This document shows, one piece after another, positions 6,846 to 13,315 of a stretch of DNA of 13,375 nt (position 1 is its first letter; each line of letters starts with the position of its first letter). The notes under the pieces were generated by a model, which was not told the origin of the DNA, ran no database searches, and worked only from the letters and a program-made list of their open reading frames with translations. Source of the stretch: Firm-04 sp946413695 (GTDB lineage Bacteria > Bacillota > Clostridia > Oscillospirales > Ruminococcaceae). Location of the stretch: assembly GCA_946413695.1 (NCBI GenBank), contig CAMKLV010000081.1:1-13375 (forward strand), given 5' to 3'. The translations under genes were made by a program, and so were the position numbers.

Positions 6846-6883
6846 TCCGCGGAATCTTCGCATCTGCGTTGATTCTGCGGATC
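6844..6883. terminator. Bidirectional terminator between convergent genes
   Basis: A 13-bp stem (GATCCGCGGAATC at 6844-6856, GATTCTGCGGATC at 6871-6883, one G-T wobble) surrounds a 14-nt loop. On the plus strand it is followed by TTTATTCTTT; on the minus strand by ATTTTTCT. It overlaps the stop codon of the 4Fe-4S gene and touches that of the zinc-ribbon gene, so it can end transcripts from both sides. Confidence 0.85.
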
Positions 6884-6884
6884 T

Positions 6885-7175
6885 TTATTCTTTGGGCTCA
6901 GCATCGTCTGTCAGTTGCTTGCCGCAAAGCGGGCAGTATTTTGCGGGCTTGACCCACATCTCGGTATCGCTGTACCGGACGCCGCCGATCACCTTGCCGC
7001 CGCTTTCGCAGCACGGACATTTTTCCTCTTTCTTCTGGGTTCCGAATAATTTTTGTATCAGATATGCGATGACTGCAATGACCACGATGCCCAGAATCAG
7101 AAGCAGGACTGTGACGCCCTGACCTGCGCCTTCTGCGGCTGTTCCCACAGCTTCTGTTACGGTTGTCTCCGGCAT
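6885..7175 (-). CDS. Small membrane protein with C-terminal zinc ribbon
   Basis: A 96-residue protein that I do not recognise as a named family. A short acidic/Thr N-terminus is followed by one strong membrane segment at about 21-45 (VTVLLLILGIVVIAVIAYLI), then a KK-rich stop-transfer stretch. The C-terminal domain has two Cys pairs, CPCC (C53, C56) and CPLC (C81, C84), spaced as in a zinc ribbon. The end is acidic. The charge pattern puts the N-terminus outside and the ribbon in the cytoplasm. AAAGGCGG at 7183-7190 (read on the minus strand) serves the ATG. A near-consensus promoter lies about 200 bp upstream, with a 156-bp palindrome between it and the gene. Confidence 0.8.
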   Translation of the reverse strand: MPETTVTEAVGTAAEGAGQGVTVLLLILGIVVIAVIAYLIQKLFGTQKKEEKCPCCESGGKVIGGVRYSDTEMWVKPAKYCPLCGKQLTDDAEPKE

Positions 7176-7218
7176 GTTTGCACCGCCTTTCCGGTTGTTT
7201 GCTTTCTGATATATTTAT

Positions 7219-7374
7219 TGATGTCCCAACTATCTCTTGAAGATATCTGCTTGTCTTTTTGCCATGATACTGCGTTAGAAATCCTTGCCTTGCGTCAGCA
7301 AGGCGGCGGCTTTCTGCCTTGTCTCATGACAAAAATCCGGCGCATCTATTCTTCAAGATTTAATTGGTACATCA
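7219..7374. repeat. 156-bp long imperfect palindrome (MITE-like)
   Basis: The whole stretch is an inverted repeat about a centre at 7288-7303 (CCTTGC-GTCA-GCAAGG). The left end reads TGATGTCCCAACTATCTCTT; the right end, read on the minus strand, begins TGATGTACCAATTAAATCTT, and both continue with GAAGA. Further inward TTTTTGCCATGA pairs with TTTTTGTCATGA. It has no ORF of any length. The flanks are AT-rich and similar (ATATTTAT on the left, ATATTTTA on the right), which may be an imperfect target duplication. It has the form of a foldback, non-autonomous mobile element. A transcript through it would fold into one long hairpin. Confidence 0.7.
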
Positions 7375-7376
7375 AT

Positions 7377-7405
7377 ATTTTACCACGATTTTGCATGTAT
7401 GTCAA
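7377..7405 (-). promoter_or_regulatory. Promoter upstream of the zinc-ribbon gene
   Basis: Read on the minus strand, a perfect -35 TTGACA (7405-7400) and a -10 TAAAAT (7382-7377) are separated by 17 bp. Transcription would start near 7370, inside the edge of the 156-bp palindrome, and give an untranslated leader of about 195 nt before the ATG at 7175. No other gene lies between the promoter and that start. Confidence 0.75.
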
Positions 7406-7459
7406 CAGGGCGGGGCGGCAGCTATTGTGCGAAAGGTGATTTTTTGCGTTGATGGTCTG

Positions 7460-7630
7460 TATCCTTTCGTCAAATAGATATTTTTACTGGGCGCGGGGCG
7501 CGAATGCGAGGGAACAACCCAAAGAGGACAGGGGGAATGCGAGCGAAGCGAGTTTCCTCTCTCGCCTTGGGGTGTCTCTCTCGCATTCGCGCCCCGCGCC
7601 CAGCGAAGTTAAACATTCGGACAAAGGATA
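7460..7630. repeat. 171-bp element with terminal and internal inverted repeats
   Basis: The outer ends are inverted: TATCCTTTCGTCAAATA at 7460-7476 against the reverse of 7614-7630 (ATTCGGACAAAGGATA). Inside, a perfect 24-bp inverted repeat joins 7487-7510 and 7580-7603 (GC-rich, containing GGGCGCGGGGCGCGAATG). Weaker pairing continues toward the centre near 7541-7550. There is no credible gene; the 60-residue frame across it is only the repeat translated. A partial copy lies at 601-659. Copy number of two in 13 kb, together with the terminal inverted repeats, suggests a small non-autonomous mobile or REP-like element. Confidence 0.75.
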
Positions 7631-7706
7631 AAGAACAAGAAAACAAAAAATCAGCTATAGCAAAGTGAAAAGTGAAAAATCCTTCCTTCTTCCTCCCAAA
7701 ATAATT

Positions 7707-7742
7707 GCCGCCAAATCAACGCATTTACGCGAATTTGGCGGC
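7707..7742. terminator. Hairpin of the GCCGCCAAAT family, likely end of the thi operon
   Basis: A perfect 10-bp stem, GCCGCCAAAT (7707-7716) with ATTTGGCGGC (7733-7742), encloses a 16-nt loop. The sequence is the inverted counterpart of the terminator at 2541-2577, including the loop word AACGCATTTA. It lies about 100 bases beyond the thiC stop in the direction of thi transcription. On that strand it is followed by AATTATTTTGG, only moderately U-rich. Termination is therefore plausible, not certain. Confidence 0.55.
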
Positions 7743-7772
7743 TTTCTTCTATCCATATATCAAAATGGGATT

Positions 7773-7795
7773 CCAAAGGGTCAATGACCCTTTGG
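7773..7795. repeat. Perfect palindrome CCAAAGGGTCA-A-TGACCCTTTGG
   Basis: An 11-bp stem with a single-base centre, lying between thiC and the 7707-7742 hairpin. The outer stem CCAAAGGG/CCCTTTGG is the same as in the hairpin at 380-400, but the inner bases differ in a paired way. On the thi-coding strand it is followed by AATCCCATTTTG, so it could add to termination. It is followed on the plus strand by a degenerate direct repeat, GGCGGAGTTTGA / GGCGGAGCTTCA (7794-7817). Confidence 0.7.
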
Positions 7796-7805
7796 CGGAG
7801 TTTGA

Positions 7806-7840
7806 GGCGGAGCTTCATTCAAAATCATCGCGGAGCGATA
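7806..7840 (+). repeat. Inverted flanking repeat, copy next to the thiC stop
   Basis: It reads GGCGGAGC, then TT, then 25 bases starting CATTCAAAATCATCGC. It matches the reverse complement of 13282-13315 with one base substitution in the 25-mer and a 1-base difference in the spacer. It ends two bases before the thiC stop codon. The pair brackets the entire thiamine operon in inverted orientation. The repeat contains a small ATCGC/GCGAT hairpin. Confidence 0.75.
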
Positions 7841-7842
7841 CC

Positions 7843-9156
7843 TTATTTCTCTGTGCAGAATTCGACCTTTTCACCGGCGAGGATCATGTTTGTTGTGCGG
7901 ACGGCGCACATCTTGCCGCACATCGAGCAGGTGTGACGATCCGCGGGCGGCGTGCTCTCAAAATACGCCTGCGCCTTTTCGCGATCCACGGCAATCTCAA
8001 ACATTTTGTCCCAGTCAACGGCGTGGCGCGCCTCTGCCATCTTGTTATCGAGGTCTCTTGCGTGCGGCACGCCCTTTGCGATATCCGCTGCATGTGCCGC
8101 GATTTTCGAGGCGATGATGCCCTCCTTGACGTCATCGACATCCGGCAGGCGCAGATGCTCCGCAGGGGTGACATAGCACAGGAAGTCCGCGCCGCTTGCC
8201 GCTGCAATCGCGCCGCCGATCGCTGATGTGATGTGATCGTAGCCCGGGAAAATATCCGTGACGAGCGGTCCGAGGACATAGAACGGGGCATTGTGGCAGA
8301 GACGCTTCTGCAGCTTCATATTCGCTGCGATTTCGTTCATTGCCATGTGTCCCGGTCCCTCTACCATGACCTGCACATCCTTCTCCCATGCGCGGAGTGT
8401 CAGGTTGCCGAGCTCGATCAGCTCCGAAATCTGACCGGCATCGGTTGCGTCATCAATGCAGCCCGGACGCAGCGCATCACCGAGGCTGATTGTCACATCA
8501 AACTCGCGCAGAATCTCCAGCACCTCATCATAATGCTCGAAGAACGGGTTTTCGTTGCCGGTCATCATCATCCACGCAAAGAGCAGCGAGCCGCCGCGCG
8601 AGACAATGTTCATCTTTCTGCCCTCGCGCATAAACGCCTCGACCGCTCTGCGGTTGATGCCCGCGTGAATGGTCATGAAGTCCACGCCCTCCTCGGCATG
8701 TGCGCGCACAACCTTGAGGAAATCCTCTGCGGTGATCTCGAGCAGATCCTTTTCGAGGTAGCCGATTGCGTCATACATCGGGACGGTGCCGATCATCGCA
8801 GGAGACTCCGCGATAAGCTTCTGCCGAAAGGTGTTGGTCTTGCCGTAGTTGCTGAGGTCCATGATCGCCTCTGCGCCGAATTTGTGCGCAAGTGCGACCT
8901 TCTGCATCTCGATGTCATAGTTCTTTGCGTCGCCGGAGATGCCGAGGTTGACATTGATCTTTGTCCGCAGACCGCCGCCGATGCCCTCGGGCGAGATCGC
9001 CTTGTGGTTGACATTGCACGGGATTGCGACTTCACCGGTTGCAACGAGCGCGCGGATTTTTTCCGGCTCCATGTATTCCTTTTTCGCGACGATTTCCATT
9101 TCCGGCGTGATGATGCCCTTTTTCGCCGCCTCCATCTGTGTGTGATACTGCTTCAT
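7843..9156 (-). CDS. thiC: Phosphomethylpyrimidine synthase ThiC
   Basis: ThiC converts aminoimidazole ribotide, an intermediate of purine synthesis, to HMP phosphate by a radical-SAM rearrangement. This 437-residue protein is the short form, without the extra N-terminal domain of longer bacterial ThiC. Landmarks are NVNHKAISPEGIGGGLRTKIN near the N-terminus, MTIHAGINRRAVEA, SRGGSL, DALRPGCIDDATDA, VEGPGHMAMNEI and the C-terminal cluster motif CSMCGKMC (C410, C413, C417). The last Cys is spaced CX2CX3C rather than the CX2CX4C of the E. coli type. AAAGGAG (9162-9168 on the minus strand) lies 5 nt before the ATG and overlaps the thiD stop. It is the last gene of the operon. Confidence 0.97.
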   Translation of the reverse strand: MKQYHTQMEAAKKGIITPEMEIVAKKEYMEPEKIRALVATGEVAIPCNVNHKAISPEGIGGGLRTKINVNLGISGDAKNYDIEMQKVALAHKFGAEAIMDLSNYGKTNTFRQKLIAESPAMIGTVPMYDAIGYLEKDLLEITAEDFLKVVRAHAEEGVDFMTIHAGINRRAVEAFMREGRKMNIVSRGGSLLFAWMMMTGNENPFFEHYDEVLEILREFDVTISLGDALRPGCIDDATDAGQISELIELGNLTLRAWEKDVQVMVEGPGHMAMNEIAANMKLQKRLCHNAPFYVLGPLVTDIFPGYDHITSAIGGAIAAASGADFLCYVTPAEHLRLPDVDDVKEGIIASKIAAHAADIAKGVPHARDLDNKMAEARHAVDWDKMFEIAVDREKAQAYFESTPPADRHTCSMCGKMCAVRTTNMILAGEKVEFCTEK

Positions 9157-9167
9157 AGAAACTCCTT

Positions 9168-9968
9168 TCAGTCGCCTGCAAATGTGCTGTGCAGGTCAAA
9201 TGCGTGATTCATCGGACCGCTGCCGCTGCCCAGATTGAGCATTGCGGCGAGCGCGCCGGAAAGATACCGTTTTGCGCGCAGGACGGCGTCCGAAAGGGGA
9301 TATCCCTTTGCGAGATTCGCCGTGATTGCGCTCGAGAGCGTGCAGCCCGTGCCGTGCGTATTGGGATTGTCAATGCGCCTGCCGCGGAGCCATTCGCCCT
9401 GTGATTTGTCATAAAGATAGTCATTCGCATCGCTGAGGCTGTGCCCGCCCTTGAGCAGCACCGCGCAGCCGTAGCGTTCCGCGATCTGTACCGCTGCCTG
9501 CTCCATATCCTGCGGGGTGCGGATCGCGCTGCCTGTCAGCACCTCTGCCTCGGGGATATTCGGCGTCACGAGGTATGCAAGCGGCATGAGCTGCCCTGTC
9601 AGCGCCTCGACCGCCTCCGCATTGATGAGCCTTGCGCCGCTCGTCGCGACCATGACCGGATCGAGCACGATGTTCTGCGCGTGATATTCCGTGAGCTTTT
9701 GCGCGATCATGCCGATCAGCCCCGCAGAGGCGACCATGCCGATCTTGACCGCATCCGGCACGATATCCGTGAAGATGCTGTCGAGCTGCATGCCGAGAAA
9801 TTCCGGCGTGACCTCCATAATCCCGCTGACGCCGGTTGTATTCTGCGCGGTCAGTGCGGTGATCGCGCTCATGCCGTAGACGCCGTTTGCGGTCATGGTC
9901 TTGAGGTCTGCCTGAATGCCCGCGCCGCCGCTGCAGTCGCTGCCCGCAATGGTGAGTGCTGTTTTCAT
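9168..9968 (-). CDS. thiD: HMP/HMP-phosphate kinase ThiD
   Basis: ThiD phosphorylates HMP phosphate to HMP diphosphate, one of the two substrates of ThiE. It is a 266-residue ribokinase-fold protein of normal length. The N-terminal substrate motif is AGSDCSGGAGIQADLKT (8-24). Other landmarks are LDPVMVATSGARL, VTPNIPEAEVLTG and the anion-hole motif NTHGTGCTLSSA, with the catalytic Cys at 209. The start codon overlaps the stop of the tenI-thiE gene in ATGA, and AGGAGGA (9977-9983 on the minus strand) lies within the end of that gene. Translation is thus coupled. thiC follows after 11 nt. Confidence 0.97.
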   Translation of the reverse strand: MKTALTIAGSDCSGGAGIQADLKTMTANGVYGMSAITALTAQNTTGVSGIMEVTPEFLGMQLDSIFTDIVPDAVKIGMVASAGLIGMIAQKLTEYHAQNIVLDPVMVATSGARLINAEAVEALTGQLMPLAYLVTPNIPEAEVLTGSAIRTPQDMEQAAVQIAERYGCAVLLKGGHSLSDANDYLYDKSQGEWLRGRRIDNPNTHGTGCTLSSAITANLAKGYPLSDAVLRAKRYLSGALAAMLNLGSGSGPMNHAFDLHSTFAGD

Positions 9969-11203
9969 GATACGATTCCTCCTGCAAGCTGCTTCATCTC
10001 AGCCGCAGCGCGTTCGATATCCGGCTCGCCGAACACCGCCGAGACCACCGCCGCGCCTGCCGCACCGATGCCCTGCAGCGTGCTGATATTTGCCTTGCTG
10101 ATGCCGCCGATCGCAACCGCAGGAATCTGCACGCTGCCCGCAATCGTGCGGAACTGTTCCGCCGTGATGCGGATCGCGTCGGTCTTTGTCGGGGAGGGGA
10201 ACACCGCGCCGACGCCGAGATAATCTGCGCCGGACTGCTCTGCAAGCTGCGCCTGTTCGACGGTTTTCGCCGTCGCGCCGATGATGAATCCCGCGGGCGC
10301 TGCCTTGCGAATCTCCGCGACGGGTGCATCCGTGATGCCGACATGGACACCGTCTGCACCGGCTGCGATTGCCGCATGCCAGTCATCGTTGACGATCAGC
10401 CGGACGCCGAACCGGTGGCAGACTGCGGTTGCCTGCTTTGCTGTTGCAATCAGTTTTGACGCAGATGCGTTCTTTTCACGGAGCTGAATGATCGTTGCGC
10501 CGCCTCTGCACGCATCGGCGATTGCTGTCAGCAGGTCGCGCCTTGCGATGCAGCCGCGGTCGGTGATCGCATAGAGCAGCAGCTCATTTCTGCTGATCCG
10601 CTGCATGGATGCCTGCCGCAGCGCCGTGACCGTTTCCGCCGGATGCGCTGCGGTCATCAGCCCGCTCATGATGCAGACGCCCTTTGCGCCGCTTGCGGTC
10701 ACTGCGGGGAGATTCTCCGCCGAAATGCCGCCGATGCCGTAGACCGGAAGTGCCGTGTTTTCGCAGATTTCACGCAGGAACCCGAGTCCTCTGCCCGCGA
10801 GCCCCTTTTTGCAGTCCGTCTCGAAGATGTGCCCCGCGATGATATACGAAGCGCCGAGCGATTCCGCCGCTCTGACATCTTCGAGGCTGTGGCACGAGAC
10901 GCCGATTTCGCGAAACTGCCGCAGAATATCGCTGCGGAGCGACTGAAGCATCGGCAGGGGCAGGTGCAGCGACTGTGCTCCGAGCCGCTGTGCCGCCTCG
11001 GGATGTCCGTGCAGCGTGCAGGTCACGCCGTACTGCCGGCAGATCTCCGTAACCTGCTCAGCGAGTGCTGCGTAATCCGCTTCGGAGAGATCCTTTTCGC
11101 GCAGGATGATTCTGTCGGGATGTGCCGCCGCGATCTGCTCGATTCTGCTGAGAAAATCGCCCTCGCAGAGCGCGCGGTTCGTGATACAGATCAGTTCAGA
11201 CAT
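9965..11203 (-). CDS. thiE: Fused thiazole tautomerase (TenI) and thiamine-phosphate synthase (ThiE)
   Basis: At 412 residues this is about twice the length of a ThiE and contains two TIM-barrel domains of the same superfamily. Residues 1-205 resemble TenI: SCHSLEDVRAAESLG, then GHIFETDCKKGLAGRG, in which H125 matches the catalytic His of B. subtilis TenI, and GIGGIS. TenI aromatises the thiazole carboxylate made by ThiG. Residues 207-412 are a complete ThiE: IQLREK (240-245), NDDWHAA (272-278), GVHVG (285-289), GATAKT (309-314), GVGAVFPSPTK (330-340), AIGGI (364-368). ThiE joins HMP diphosphate with the thiazole phosphate. The fused enzyme could pass product from one domain to the next. The gene overlaps thiH by 8 nt (ATGTCTGA) with no clear ribosome binding site, and thiD by 4 nt. 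Confidence 0.93.
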   Translation of the reverse strand: MSELICITNRALCEGDFLSRIEQIAAAHPDRIILREKDLSEADYAALAEQVTEICRQYGVTCTLHGHPEAAQRLGAQSLHLPLPMLQSLRSDILRQFREIGVSCHSLEDVRAAESLGASYIIAGHIFETDCKKGLAGRGLGFLREICENTALPVYGIGGISAENLPAVTASGAKGVCIMSGLMTAAHPAETVTALRQASMQRISRNELLLYAITDRGCIARRDLLTAIADACRGGATIIQLREKNASASKLIATAKQATAVCHRFGVRLIVNDDWHAAIAAGADGVHVGITDAPVAEIRKAAPAGFIIGATAKTVEQAQLAEQSGADYLGVGAVFPSPTKTDAIRITAEQFRTIAGSVQIPAVAIGGISKANISTLQGIGAAGAAVVSAVFGEPDIERAAAEMKQLAGGIVS

Positions 11204-12455
11204 AGAGATAGTCGTTCAGCACGGGCTGCAGTCCTTCCGCCTTCATATCGCGGTACATCTGCTGCAGACTGCGGTTATCCGCGATCTCAAACTGCGCATC
11301 GCCCTCGTCGCTGTTCTCCTTTCCGGTGTATTTGCTTTCGTGGTCGCCGATGCCGGTCGAGACACCGGCGGAGATTTTCGTCGCGGCAATCTTGACAATG
11401 CCGTTGCGGAATGCGGCGCTCTCACGCGAGGAGACCGTGATGCCCGCAAACGGCAGGAAGATGCGGTAGGCGCAGAGAATCTGGCAGAGCTGCCGCTCGC
11501 CGACATCATGCGGGTTGATTTTGCCGTTGTTGATGATCGGGCGCAGACGCGGGCAGGAAAGCGAGACCTCTGCATGCGGGTACTTCCGCTGGAGATAGTA
11601 GACATGCAGTGCCGAGGCGAGCGCATCCTTGCGGAAATCGGAGAGCCCGAGCAGCGCGGAACATGCCACGCCGCGCATGCCGCCCATCAGTGCGCGCTCC
11701 TGCGCCTCAAAGCGGTAGGGCCAGACGCGCTTGTGTCCGGCGAGGTGCAGTGTCTCGTATTTATCTGTGTCATAGGTTTCCTGAAATACGGTGACGTAAT
11801 CCACGCCGCATTCGTGCAGATAGCGGTAGTCCTCTGTGTTGACGGGATAAATCTCGATGCCGACCATACGGAAGTATTTGCGCGCCAGTTTGCACGCTTC
11901 GCCGATGTATTTGATATCGCTTTTGCTGCGGCTCTCGCCGGTCAGAATCAGGATTTCCTCCATGCCGCTTTCCGCAATGACCTGCATCTCGTGCTCGATC
12001 TGCTCCGGCGTCAGCTTCATGCGGCGGATGTGGTTGTAGCAGTTGAAACCGCAGTAGACACAGTAGTTTTCGCAGTAATTCGCGATGTAAAGCGGCGTGA
12101 ACAGATAGACCGTGTTGCCGAAGTGCTTTCTCGTCTCGATGCGTGCGCGCTCCGCCATGCGCTCAAGAAACGGCGCGGCGGCAGGGGAGAGCAGTGCCTT
12201 GAGATCCGCAACCGTGAGCGACTGCTTTTCCAGTGCGTGCAGGACATCTGCGCCGGTGTACTGCGCCGGATCGTAGTCCGCAACCGCTGACATCACCTTT
12301 TCGCGGATATCAGACTGAATCTGCTCCTGCCCCTCCATATACGCCATGTGGTCAGTGCGGCAGCTCGGATCATTTTCCAGCTGATGCTTGCGTTTCAGCG
12401 CTTCAGGCGAGAGCGATTCCGAGTCGATCAGATATTCATTCTCCATATTCTCCAT
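11196..12455 (-). CDS. thiH: 2-iminoacetate synthase ThiH
   Basis: ThiH is a radical-SAM enzyme that cleaves tyrosine to dehydroglycine (2-iminoacetate) and p-cresol; ThiG uses the former. It is the anaerobic alternative to the glycine oxidase ThiO. The 419-residue protein carries the cluster motif CENYCVYC (C128, C132, C135) after LYIANY, then TGES, VFQETYDT, SCPRLRP, SSRES and a C-terminal GLQPVLNDY. Compared with E. coli ThiH (377 residues, cluster Cys near 85-92), there are about 43 extra residues before the cluster. The start at 12455 follows AAAGAGGG at a suitable distance, so the extension is probably translated; M37 or M40 could be alternative starts. It lies 14 nt after thiG. Confidence 0.95.
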   Translation of the reverse strand: MENMENEYLIDSESLSPEALKRKHQLENDPSCRTDHMAYMEGQEQIQSDIREKVMSAVADYDPAQYTGADVLHALEKQSLTVADLKALLSPAAAPFLERMAERARIETRKHFGNTVYLFTPLYIANYCENYCVYCGFNCYNHIRRMKLTPEQIEHEMQVIAESGMEEILILTGESRSKSDIKYIGEACKLARKYFRMVGIEIYPVNTEDYRYLHECGVDYVTVFQETYDTDKYETLHLAGHKRVWPYRFEAQERALMGGMRGVACSALLGLSDFRKDALASALHVYYLQRKYPHAEVSLSCPRLRPIINNGKINPHDVGERQLCQILCAYRIFLPFAGITVSSRESAAFRNGIVKIAATKISAGVSTGIGDHESKYTGKENSDEGDAQFEIADNRSLQQMYRDMKAEGLQPVLNDYLYV

Positions 12456-12469
12456 TTTGCAGCCCTCTT

Positions 12470-13240
12470 TCAGTCATGCAGAAAGCCGGTCAGCGTATCC
12501 GAGGGGGATGCACCGCGGACAAGCACTCTGCCGAGTCCGGAGAGATATGCCGCTCTGCCCGCTTCGATCGCCTGCTTGAATGCGCCTGCCATTACGGGCA
12601 GATCGCCTGCGGTCGCGAGCGCCGTGTTCGACATGACAGCCGCTGCGCCCATCTCCATTGCCTCACATGCCTGCGAGGGTCTGCCGATGCCTGCATCCAC
12701 AATGATCGGCAGGTCGATCTCGTCAATGAGAATCTGGATGAAATCTTTGGTTGCGAGCCCCTTGTTCGAGCCGATCGGGGATGCAAGCGGCATGACTGAT
12801 GCCGCGCCTGCATTGACCAGATCACGTGCTGTGTTGAGGTCGGGGTACATATACGGCATGACGATAAAGCCCTCTTTTGCGAGAATCTCCGTCGCTCTGA
12901 CGGTCTCGGCGTTGTCGGGCAGCAGATACTTTGTGTCGCGCATGATTTCGATTTTGACGAAATCGCCGCAGCCGAGTTCGCGGGCAAGTCTCGCAATGCG
13001 GACGGCTTCATCGGCATTGCGCGCGCCCGAGGTGTTCGGCAGGAGCGTCACACCCTTCGGGATGTAGTCGAGGATGTTCTCCTGCTCTTTGGTGTTTGCG
13101 CGTCGTACCGCACAGGTGATGATCTCCGCGCCGGCGTATTTGACGGCTGCTTCGATCAGCGAGAGGGAATATTTGCCGGAACCGAGGATGAATCTCGAGT
13201 TGAATTCATGTCCGGCTATGATGAGCTTGTCATCGTTCAT
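12470..13240 (-). CDS. thiG: Thiazole synthase ThiG
   Basis: ThiG builds the thiazole ring from deoxyxylulose 5-phosphate, 2-iminoacetate and the ThiS thiocarboxylate. The 256-residue TIM-barrel protein is of usual length. The active-site lysine that forms the imine is K96 in FVKIEI. Other family landmarks are RFILGSGKY, NTSGARNADEAVRIARLARE, MPLASPIGSNKGL, VDAGIGRPSQACEAMEMGA and SNTALA. The ATG at 13240 is chosen because AAAGGAG (13252-13258, minus strand) precedes it by 11 nt. The frame is open further upstream to a TTG at 13318, but that part only translates the intergenic repeat. It is the first operon gene visible. Its partners thiS and thiF are not in the window. Confidence 0.96.
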   Translation of the reverse strand: MNDDKLIIAGHEFNSRFILGSGKYSLSLIEAAVKYAGAEIITCAVRRANTKEQENILDYIPKGVTLLPNTSGARNADEAVRIARLARELGCGDFVKIEIMRDTKYLLPDNAETVRATEILAKEGFIVMPYMYPDLNTARDLVNAGAASVMPLASPIGSNKGLATKDFIQILIDEIDLPIIVDAGIGRPSQACEAMEMGAAAVMSNTALATAGDLPVMAGAFKQAIEAGRAAYLSGLGRVLVRGASPSDTLTGFLHD

Positions 13241-13281
13241 AGTTCTGGTTACTCCTTTGTTAAATGTATCGCATTCAGATG
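13241..13281 (-). promoter_or_regulatory. Leader of thiG: ribosome binding site only
   Basis: Read on the minus strand, AAAGGAG occupies 13258-13252. Upstream is a short direct duplication (GATGTATCGC and AATGTATCGC, 13264-13287). I see no -35/-10 pair that I would defend and none of the conserved CUGAGA or ACC-UGAUC-type elements of a TPP riboswitch between 13241 and the window end. Any promoter or riboswitch must lie beyond 13375, or is absent. Confidence 0.6.
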
Positions 13282-13315
13282 TATCGCTTCGCGATGATTT
13301 TGAATGGGCTCCGCC
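13282..13315 (-). repeat. Inverted flanking repeat, copy upstream of thiG
   Basis: The reverse complement reads GGCGGAGC, then C, then 25 bases starting CATTCAAAATCATCGC. It matches 7806-7840 with one substitution in the 25-mer. It lies about 40 bases before the thiG start, so it would be transcribed in the leader of the operon unless a promoter lies inside it. It abuts the 64-bp repeat at 13312-13375. Confidence 0.75.

Noticed and set aside
7262..7297. Short upstream peptide frame (MAKRQADIFKR) in the leader of the zinc-ribbon gene
   Set aside because: It lies within the palindrome arm and has no ribosome binding site, so it is probably chance.
7449..7631. 60-residue frame across the 171-bp TIR element
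   Set aside because: It is only a translation of the inverted repeat; the start lacks a ribosome binding site.
8233..9207. 324-residue plus-strand frame opposite thiC
   Set aside because: Antisense shadow of a gene whose motifs are unambiguous; similar shadows exist opposite thiD, thiE, thiH and thiG.
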